The translations under genes and the position numbers were made by a program. The notes beneath the pieces were generated by a model. It was not told the DNA's origin and did no database searches. It worked only from the letters and a program-made list of their open reading frames with translations. Source: an uncultured Blautia sp. (GTDB lineage: Bacteria > Bacillota > Clostridia > Lachnospirales > Lachnospiraceae). Taken from it: 11,671 bases of DNA. The stretch is from NCBI GenBank assembly GCA_900543715.1, contig UQSX01000088.1, positions 1 through 11,671 on the forward strand, written 5' to 3'. Below, piece by piece: positions 6,941-11,671 of the stretch; the stretch's first letter is position 1, and the number at the start of each line of letters is the position of its first letter.

Positions 6941-7471
6941 TTACTTCAGAAACAGATAAATCACATCTGCACACAGCAGAATCGCCAGAATAGCAGACAC
7001 CGCCTGAATGACTTTCTCCGGCATTTTTCTGACTCCTTTTTCGAAAAGAGGCTGAAGGATATAGAGAAAAATCATTCCTCCGATTCCAAAGCGTATGCTG
7101 GGGTTAAGGGCCACTCTTCCCTGGAAGTTAAAAGCAAATCTGGTGTAATCCCACATCCATTCCCCTCTTGTAGCTTCCATGATGTAGCTGGCCGCCAGCT
7201 CTACTACTGTAGTAATCACCACAATTCCCAGAAAAACCAGGATTGGGGTAATATTCAGTTTCCATACTCTGATTTTTTTCTTCATGAGCCAGCTCAGAGA
7301 AAAAATCAGGATCAGCGCCCCGAAACCATAAATAACACAGTATGGGCCGAAAAGTACACCTCTGTTGGAAAATCCCCATCTGTAAACTACTACCTCCAAA
7401 AACACCTCATAGCACCAGCCGATAATAGAATAAAACATAAAGTATAAAAAATATTCCTGTAACTTTTTCAC
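6941..7471 (-). CDS. CmpB-type membrane protein (putative ABC transporter IV family)
   Basis: Integral membrane protein of 176 residues with about five hydrophobic segments (roughly 8-30, 39-62, 75-98, 124-142, 154-174). Family hallmarks are FYSIIGWCYE (13-22), NRGVLFGPYC near residue 40, a WDYT at 107-110 and FNFQGRVALNPSIRFG (114-129). This matches the clostridial family annotated as putative ABC-transporter type IV (CmpB), for which no transport activity or ATPase partner is established to my knowledge. The name should therefore not be read as a function. GTG start with GGAG 7 nt upstream. The stop codon of the preceding unknown gene lies only 11 nt before this start, so the two are translationally close and probably share a transcript. 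Functional partnership with that gene is inferred only. Confidence 0.82.
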   Translation of the reverse strand: MKKLQEYFLYFMFYSIIGWCYEVFLEVVVYRWGFSNRGVLFGPYCVIYGFGALILIFSLSWLMKKKIRVWKLNITPILVFLGIVVITTVVELAASYIMEATRGEWMWDYTRFAFNFQGRVALNPSIRFGIGGMIFLYILQPLFEKGVRKMPEKVIQAVSAILAILLCADVIYLFLK

Positions 7472-7482
7472 TCTTTTTCTCC

Positions 7483-7761
7483 TTATTGCAAATCCTCTCT
7501 GGTAATTTCTATAGACGGATAGTGAGCCAGTTCCGTCAAATCAGTATCTAAAGGTACACTGTAAACCATATAATAATTCTCAGGGCTTTTCTCCAATAAC
7601 TCCTGAAGTTTCTCTCTTGCAAGCTCCTTTTCTTCTGTAGCAAAAACTACAGATACTACTCCTGTTTTTCTATCTTTTTCCTCTTCTACGCTGCCACATA
7701 AGATCAGTTTCAGTCTTCCTTCTCCTTCTAGTCCCATTTTCACATAATCTTGATAATCCAT
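7483..7761 (-). CDS. small hypothetical protein, upstream partner of CmpB gene
   Basis: I do not recognise this 92-residue protein. It is acidic, lacks signal peptide and membrane segments, and looks like a small alpha/beta fold. Strand-like stretches are RLKLILCGSV (16-25), GVVSVVFA (34-41) and YYMVYSVPL (63-71), with an amphipathic helix TEEKELAREKLQELLEK (42-58) between. Coding status is well supported by a perfect AGGAGG (7769-7774) 7 nt before the ATG, by a promoter-like sequence just upstream, and by tight spacing to the next gene. A stand-alone ferredoxin-like domain is one structural possibility. Confidence 0.75.
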   Translation of the reverse strand: MDYQDYVKMGLEGEGRLKLILCGSVEEEKDRKTGVVSVVFATEEKELAREKLQELLEKSPENYYMVYSVPLDTDLTELAHYPSIEITREDLQ

Positions 7762-7788
7762 ATATGCCCCTCCTGTATCATTTTCTTT

Positions 7789-7816
7789 CTTATATCTCGT
7801 AAATTAACTTCAGCAA
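7789..7816 (-). promoter_or_regulatory. possible promoter of the small gene and CmpB gene
   Basis: Minus strand TTGCTG (7811-7816), 16-bp spacer, TATAAG (7789-7794). The -10 match is good and the -35 match weak. Position, about 28 bp before the ATG, is suitable. Confidence 0.4.
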
Positions 7817-7822
7817 GGCAAT

Positions 7823-8098
7823 TTATTCTAAAAGCCTTCCCTCCCGATAAGACCATTCCAAATAGCTGGGATTTTGATAATACAAATCCGTACTGAAATC
7901 AGAAATTTCATCACTGACCTGTTCAAAAGAAAGACAGTGGTTTACTTCTGCATCATACAGTTCTTTCTTCACACCTTCTTCGCCCATAGCACGGACGATG
8001 ACTCCTCTTTTATTCCTCGTCTTTCTTGCCGTAAATTCTATGAGAGCACACACGTAAAAAAAGTCATTTACATAGTTCCAAACAGTGTCATTAGCCAT
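7823..8098 (-). pseudogene. mosaic relic: DUF3990 tail joined to a small-protein fragment
   Basis: An open frame of 91 residues that I read as a composite. Residues 1-13 (MANDTVWNYVNDF), with the in-frame Gly-Pro codons just before the ATG, match a segment late in DUF3990 proteins (GPMAxDTxWNYVNDF as I recall it). From about residue 14 (FYVCALIEFTARKTRNKRG) to SDEIS it resembles a different clostridial family often encoded beside DUF3990. The end (DFSTDLYYQNPSYLEWSYREG, about 67-87) looks like the far C-terminus of that second family, so a middle part may also be missing after FEQVSDE. GAGAGGGG stands just before the ATG, so translation is possible. A genuine small gene is the alternative. 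The family comparison is from memory and needs a search. Confidence 0.5.
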
Positions 8099-8243
8099 TG
8101 GTCCCCTCTCCTCTGTTTGCCCACCTAATTGCCTGCTCTAAATTATTTGTACAATAAAATCCCCAAGAAAAATCTTTTGTGTATCTTGTCTTACGAATTT
8201 CTGGAAATTCTACAACTTCTTTACTGGCATGATACAAAATCAT
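8091..8243 (-). pseudogene. 5' fragment of a DUF3990 gene
   Basis: A 50-residue frame with its own ATG at 8243 (AGGAG about 12 nt upstream). It reads MILYHASKEVVEF, then an EIRKTRYTKDFSWGFYCT segment and EQAIRWANRG. This is the N-terminus of DUF3990 proteins, whose full length is about 150-180 residues. The LYHxS and GFYCT elements recall the first strands of the ADP-ribosyltransferase fold, to which I believe DUF3990 is assigned; this is inference. It breaks off at RGEGTNG and a TAA that overlaps the start of the next frame, which resumes in another frame with the later DUF3990 segment GPMANDTVWNYVNDF. About 60-70 residues between the two parts would be missing. No catalytic domain can form from this piece alone. 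Confidence 0.6.
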
Positions 8244-8269
8244 AATGAAGCTTCACTCCTTCCTCATTT

Positions 8270-8635
8270 TCACCTCACCACAGCCTGCCCACCAAACACC
8301 GCCAATATACCTAACACCACACTTAAGCTCACATACAGCAGCGCCGTTACTGTATTGCCACCCTTGAGCAAATCTCCTGTTTCCAGAGCAAAGGAAGAAA
8401 ATGTGGTAAACCCTCCGCATATTCCAACCTTTAAAAACAGCACTGCTCTGGGATTCAGGGCATTGTTCTTCAGAGCCAGTCCGGCAATCATGCCTATGAT
8501 AAAAGAGCCCAGTATGTTTATGGCAAGTGTTTTAATAGGGAAAGCCAGGTTCTCATTTACCGGGATCAGTCCCATGAGATAACGGCAGACTGCCCCGATA
8601 AATCCTCCGGCGCCTACTATAATACATTCGATCAT
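8270..8635 (-). CDS. crcB: fluoride channel Fluc/CrcB
   Basis: Small membrane protein of 121 residues that works as a dual-topology dimer exporting toxic fluoride. Four hydrophobic segments are visible (about 1-22, 33-55, 64-88, 95-119). Hallmarks: GFIGAVCRY with Arg18, Asn40 in TLAINILGSF, and GGFTTFSSFALE (74-85) with the pore phenylalanines Phe79 and Phe82. ATG at 8635 is chosen because AGGAG (8642-8646) lies 6 nt upstream; a TTG at 8653 is in frame but would put that site inside the gene. Many clostridia carry two adjacent crcB genes forming a heterodimer; only one is here, so a homodimer is likely unless a second copy lies elsewhere. The leader is about 30 nt, too short for the fluoride riboswitch. 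All key residues are intact, in contrast with the broken genes on both sides. Confidence 0.95.
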   Translation of the reverse strand: MIECIIVGAGGFIGAVCRYLMGLIPVNENLAFPIKTLAINILGSFIIGMIAGLALKNNALNPRAVLFLKVGICGGFTTFSSFALETGDLLKGGNTVTALLYVSLSVVLGILAVFGGQAVVR

Positions 8636-8670
8636 CTTTCTCTCCTCTCTCAAGTTTCTCTATATCACCG

Positions 8671-8699
8671 ATTATACCTTGAAACCCTTAAAAACTCAA
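8671..8699 (-). promoter_or_regulatory. promoter of crcB
   Basis: Minus strand TTGAGT (8694-8699), 17-bp spacer, perfect TATAAT (8671-8676). Transcription would start near 8664, about 30 nt before the ATG. Confidence 0.65.
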
Positions 8700-8729
8700 T
8701 TCAAAGCCTGTATTTATACTCTGATGCAG

Positions 8730-8758
8730 TTCACAAAAATTTTACTTAAAATTATTAT
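8730..8758 (+). promoter_or_regulatory. possible promoter facing the YibE/F fragment
   Basis: TTCACA (8730-8735), 17-bp spacer, TATTAT (8753-8758), each five of six to consensus. It diverges from the crcB promoter and points at the truncated gene, so it may be the original promoter left after deletion of that gene's 5' part. The region is AT-rich, so chance is possible. Confidence 0.35.
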
Positions 8759-8790
8759 AACAGCAATAGTTGTCATTTAGCTCTTCATGA

Positions 8791-9087
8791 TATATTAAAT
8801 CACGCAAACACAAAACGACTCAGGCGGAAATTTATGAAGTGGTAAAGAAAAAGCCGGATATTACCCTGCTTATGGTCTTTATGGCCCAGGGAACCCCGAT
8901 TGACCATATCCTGAATTATAAATATGTGTCTGCAGAAATTCTGGATACCGTCGTGGGAAGCTTTGGTCTGGTAACAGTCTCTCCCTTTACAGCGCTGACT
9001 GCCGGAATCCTTCTTACCAGAAAAAACATGAGGTTCAGGAACAGACCGAAGAAAGTATACAGCCTGAAAAAGCAATCGGCTCTTTAG
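8791..9087 (+). pseudogene. C-terminal remnant of a YibE/F-type membrane protein gene
   Basis: The frame is open from just after a TGA at 8788 to TAG at 9087. Recognisable protein begins near QAEIYEVVKKKPDIT (8821 on) and includes a hydrophobic LLMVFMAQGTP stretch, NYKYVSAEIL and GSFGLVTVSPFTALTAGILL. This matches the last two membrane segments of YibE/F-like proteins, multi-pass membrane proteins of about 350-400 residues with unknown role. There is no start codon with a ribosome binding site; the GTG at 8839 falls inside the conserved segment. The last 25 or so residues are basic and plausible as an original end. About four fifths of the gene is missing, and nothing upstream encodes it in another frame. 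No insertion sequence marks the break. The family call is from memory of conserved patterns. Confidence 0.6.
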
Positions 9088-9117
9088 AATAATCTATTTT
9101 GTTGAATCCTCTTTTAA

Positions 9118-9176
9118 ATAGCCGCTGCCCCCTTTGATGAAAGAAAATTTTCTTCATCAAAGGGAGCAGCGGCTAT
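9118..9176. terminator. very long hairpin between YibE/F remnant and metA
   Basis: Arms 9118-9147 and 9148-9176 pair almost end to end, centred on AAAATTTT, with one C-A mismatch and one bulged A. It sits 3' of metA and 3' of the YibE/F remnant, the place for a shared terminator, but neither side has a long T-tract (plus side ACTTTTG, minus side TTTAAAAG). A small palindromic repeat element is an alternative. Confidence 0.55.
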
Positions 9177-9205
9177 ACTTTTGATCATCAATTAGATATA
9201 TTTTA

Positions 9206-10135
9206 CTATCTTGTAAAATCAGGAGTTCCTGCCATATCATAGGGCGTTACCTGATATACATAGTAGTTCAGCCAGTTGGTATACAGATTATTGGCGTGAG
9301 CTCTCCACAAAAGGAGGGGCTTATTTTCTGCGTTATCGTCGGGATAATAGGCTTTTGGCATATCGATAGGCAGTCCCTTGCCCAGATCTCTCTTATATTC
9401 CTGGTCCAGGGTTACCCTGTCGTATTCCGGATGTCCCATGACAAAAATCTGCCGTCCTTCCTGGGCCATAGCCAGGAACACGCCTGCTTCCTCTGACTCT
9501 GCCAGAACAGTAAGAGCTTTACAGTTATGGATATCCTCTGCAGGCACTTCTGTATGACGGGAATGAGGTGCCAGAAATACATCGTCAAATCCCCTTACCA
9601 GAGGGATCTTCCGGTTCATGACCTTATGAGGAAACAGACCAAAAACTTTATGATCCATCATCTTTTTTTTCAGTCCATAGTGATAGTACAGGCCTGCCTG
9701 GGCAGCCCAGCAAAGATATATGGTAGAGGTGACATTCTCTTTTGTCCACTCCATGATCTCTTTCATTTCTTCCCAGTAATCTACTTCCTCAAATTCCATC
9801 TGCTCCACCGGAGCTCCGGTGATGATCATTCCATCGTACTTCTGCTCTTTCACTTCATCAAAAGTCTGGTAGAACTTATTCAGATGGCTGGTGGCTGTAT
9901 TTTTGGAAGTGTGGCTTTTTACCATCATAAAAGAAACATCCACCTGGAGAGGGGTGTTGGAAAGAGAACGGAGGAGCTGCAGCTCCGTCTCCTCTTTTAA
10001 AGGCATCAGATTCAGAATGAGAATCTGTATGGGACGGATATCCTGATGTACCGCCCGGTTTTCGTCCATTACAAATATATTTTCTTTTTCCAGGATCTCC
10101 TTTACCGGAAGATCGCTTTGTATTTTAATCGGCAT
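9206..10135 (-). CDS. metA: homoserine O-acetyltransferase (MetA family)
   Basis: Cytoplasmic enzyme activating L-homoserine for methionine synthesis; 309 residues, the normal length. Catalytic Cys142 lies in LCWAAQAGL, and His235 and Glu237 in MGHPEYD. Position 111 is Glu (TGAPVEQ). In work on this family Glu111 marks acetyl-CoA users and Gly111 succinyl-CoA users such as E. coli, so O-acetylhomoserine is the predicted product despite the common name homoserine succinyltransferase. ATG start supported by AGGAG 5 nt upstream. The 86-bp upstream gap holds a weak promoter and is too short for a SAM riboswitch or T-box. Cotranscription with the upstream cardiolipin synthase gene is possible since no terminator separates them, although the functions are unrelated. 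The rest of the methionine pathway is not in the window. Confidence 0.96.
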   Translation of the reverse strand: MPIKIQSDLPVKEILEKENIFVMDENRAVHQDIRPIQILILNLMPLKEETELQLLRSLSNTPLQVDVSFMMVKSHTSKNTATSHLNKFYQTFDEVKEQKYDGMIITGAPVEQMEFEEVDYWEEMKEIMEWTKENVTSTIYLCWAAQAGLYYHYGLKKKMMDHKVFGLFPHKVMNRKIPLVRGFDDVFLAPHSRHTEVPAEDIHNCKALTVLAESEEAGVFLAMAQEGRQIFVMGHPEYDRVTLDQEYKRDLGKGLPIDMPKAYYPDDNAENKPLLLWRAHANNLYTNWLNYYVYQVTPYDMAGTPDFTR

Positions 10136-10188
10136 CTTTTCTCCTCACCTTTCTGTATCCTTTTTCGAGTAATACTCCATATTATCTT

Positions 10189-10217
10189 ATTCTACAACCA
10201 ACAGGGCTTTCCTGCAA
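10189..10217 (-). promoter_or_regulatory. weak candidate promoter of metA
   Basis: Minus strand TTGCAG (10212-10217), 17-bp spacer, TAGAAT (10189-10194). The -10 box is good and the -35 box poor. It starts within the last bases after the cardiolipin synthase stop codon. Confidence 0.35.
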
Positions 10218-10222
10218 GATTT

Positions 10223-11671
10223 TTACATTAACGGTGCAAAAGGTCTTAAGGCCTTTCCCAGAACCCTTGTACCTAATTTCAGCTTTTTATAATCTGAAAT
10301 CTGAATCTTTATACTCTTTTCCAATGTTTCCTGAAAGTCCTTCTTTATATAGGGGATCTGTGAGTTTCGGTACATCAGGAGCCCGCATTCAAAATGGTGG
10401 TAAAAACTTCGATAATCCAGATTCACTGTTCCCACCACTGCTTTTTCATCATCTGACACAAAAACTTTGGCATGAACAAACCCCGGCTCATATTCATAAA
10501 TCTCCACGCCGGCCTCCAGAAGCTCATTATAATAGGTCTTAGCCAGAGAGAATGCCGTCTTTTTATCCGGAATATGCGGCATGATAATCTGCACCTCTAC
10601 CCCGCGTTTTGCCGCGTAGACCAACGTCATAAGGAATTCATGGTCTAATATCAGATAGGGCGTCATAATATGAACATAGTCCCTGGCTGTATTGAGGATA
10701 TCCATATATACCTGTTTTCCCACTCGCTCACTGCCGTAGGGACTGGAGCCATAGGGGATCACATAGCCGTCATTTGCCATAGAAAATTCACAGGGCGTTC
10801 TGTACCGCAGATAATCCTCCGGTCTTTTTTCCGAAACATTCCACATTTCCAGGAACATATAGGTAAAGCTTTCCACAGCCTTTCCCTTTATCATCACCGC
10901 TGTATCCTTCCAGTGTCCGAACCGAATCTTTCTGTTAATGTATTCATCTGCCAGATTAGTTCCGCCGGTAAACGCAGTCTTTCCATCAATGACCAGGATC
11001 TTCCTGTGATCCCGGTTATTATAATGGGTAGAAAATATAGGCTTAATAGGGGCAAACATTTTGCAGGAAATCCCCTCTTTTTCCAGAAGCTCCGGATAGA
11101 AATAAGGAAGAAGGGACAGTACGCAGGTACCATCGTACATCACCCGGACCTCAACGCCTTCTTTTGCTTTCTGTTTCAGGATGTCCAGGATACTTTCCCA
11201 CATTTCTCCTTCTGCTACAATAAAGAATTCCAGGAAAATAAACTTTTCAGCCTTTTCCAGCTGGGAAAGGATATCTTTATACTGGTAATCTCCCAGAGAA
11301 TAGTATTTCACAGATGTATGGTCATACACCGGTGCGTCTGCATACTCTGAGAGATAATCTGCCATATGGGCCATCTGCCGGTCTCTTTCCCGAAGCCTAT
11401 CTTTTACCTCCGGCTCCTGGACCACATATTTCCTGGTTTCTTCTGCCAAAACGTTCAGCCGCTTATAGATCAGTCTGGTGCCCGGCTGGCTGGTAAAATA
11501 TACATAGAGAAGAGCCCCCACCACCGGGAGTACTGCAATGGGCAGCATCCAGACCAGCTTAAAGTCCGGATTTCCTCTGGCATTGTAGATATAGATCACC
11601 ACGCTGGCGCTGATAATAAGAAAAAATCCATACAGCGCATAGCTGTAGTCACTGAGAAGTATAAATCCGCC
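10223..11671 (-). CDS. cls: cardiolipin synthase, 5' end beyond the window
   Basis: Membrane-bound phospholipase-D family enzyme joining two phosphatidylglycerol molecules into cardiolipin. The frame stays open to the right edge, giving 482 visible residues; about 30-40 N-terminal residues are probably missing. Two membrane segments open it (around YGFFLIISASVVIYIYN and WMLPIAVLPVVGALLYVYF). Both HKD motifs are intact. Counting from the first visible GTG at 11602, they are His199-x-Lys201-x4-Asp206 (HRKILVID) followed by GGTN, and His377-x-Lys379-x4-Asp384 (HAKVFVSD) followed by GTVNLDYRS. The GTG at 11602 is inside the first membrane segment region and is unlikely to be the start. metA follows 87 nt downstream on the same strand. 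Clostridia often have several cls paralogues; which one this is cannot be told. Confidence 0.94.
   Translation of the reverse strand, partial: GGFILLSDYSYALYGFFLIISASVVIYIYNARGNPDFKLVWMLPIAVLPVVGALLYVYFTSQPGTRLIYKRLNVLAEETRKYVVQEPEVKDRLRERDRQMAHMADYLSEYADAPVYDHTSVKYYSLGDYQYKDILSQLEKAEKFIFLEFFIVAEGEMWESILDILKQKAKEGVEVRVMYDGTCVLSLLPYFYPELLEKEGISCKMFAPIKPIFSTHYNNRDHRKILVIDGKTAFTGGTNLADEYINRKIRFGHWKDTAVMIKGKAVESFTYMFLEMWNVSEKRPEDYLRYRTPCEFSMANDGYVIPYGSSPYGSERVGKQVYMDILNTARDYVHIMTPYLILDHEFLMTLVYAAKRGVEVQIIMPHIPDKKTAFSLAKTYYNELLEAGVEIYEYEPGFVHAKVFVSDDEKAVVGTVNLDYRSFYHHFECGLLMYRNSQIPYIKKDFQETLEKSIKIQISDYKKLKLGTRVLGKALRPFAPLM

Noticed and set aside
8636..8800. Fluoride riboswitch ahead of crcB
   Set aside because: The promoter leaves only about 30 nt of leader, and the conserved riboswitch elements are not seen further upstream.
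8839..9087. Intact small gene starting at GTG 8839
   Set aside because: The GTG is a valine codon inside the conserved YibE/F segment and has no ribosome binding site; a truncated gene is the better reading.
10136..10222. SAM riboswitch or T-box ahead of metA
   Set aside because: The gap of about 87 bp is too short and shows none of the conserved motifs.
10670..11350. 226-codon plus-strand frame inside cls
   Set aside because: It is antisense to both conserved HKD regions of cardiolipin synthase and shows no protein motif.
11600..11602. GTG at 11602 as start of cardiolipin synthase
   Set aside because: The frame remains open to the window edge and the upstream residues form the expected first membrane segment.

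Overview
The window looks like chromosomal DNA of a gut-type clostridium, most likely Lachnospiraceae (Blautia or Ruminococcus-like). I base this on protein flavour, strong AGGAG ribosome binding sites, GTG starts, sigma-A type promoters and an acetyl-CoA type MetA. The genus is not determined. I see no rRNA, tRNA, CRISPR array, insertion sequence or prophage.

Layout. (1) 1-242: two divergent promoters. One fires leftward out of the window into a structured leader; the other serves an ABC-F ATPase gene (243-1874). A bidirectional terminator (1896-1948) separates this gene from the next unit. (2) 1966-5802: an AraC-family regulator diverges from uxuA-uxuB. Mannonate dehydratase and fructuronate reductase form the middle of D-glucuronate catabolism (fructuronate to mannonate to 2-keto-3-deoxygluconate). 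Both promoters and several dyads fit in the 145-bp gap between regulator and uxuA. uxaC, kdgK and kdgA are not in the window. (3) 5818-7761, minus strand: a receiver-only response regulator behind a short phoU, then a CmpB-type membrane protein behind a small unknown gene. (4) 7823-9087: a zone of broken genes around an intact crcB fluoride channel. It holds two overlapping pieces of what looks like a DUF3990 module and the 3' end of a YibE/F-type membrane protein gene. (5) 9118-11671, minus strand: a long hairpin, metA (homoserine O-acetyltransferase) and a cardiolipin synthase gene cut by the right edge.

Main observation. From about 5.8 to 9.1 kb several genes look shrunken by clean internal or terminal deletions rather than by scattered stop codons. 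PhoU lacks about 39 residues of its second repeat. Its partner regulator has lost the DNA-binding domain and key receiver residues. A DUF3990-like gene survives as two pieces in different frames, the second apparently fused to a neighbouring family. A YibE/F gene retains only its C-terminus. Whether these are decaying relics or reduced working proteins cannot be settled from one sequence. No clearly new, intact multi-gene system is visible. Family assignments rest on recalled sequence patterns, since no search could be run.
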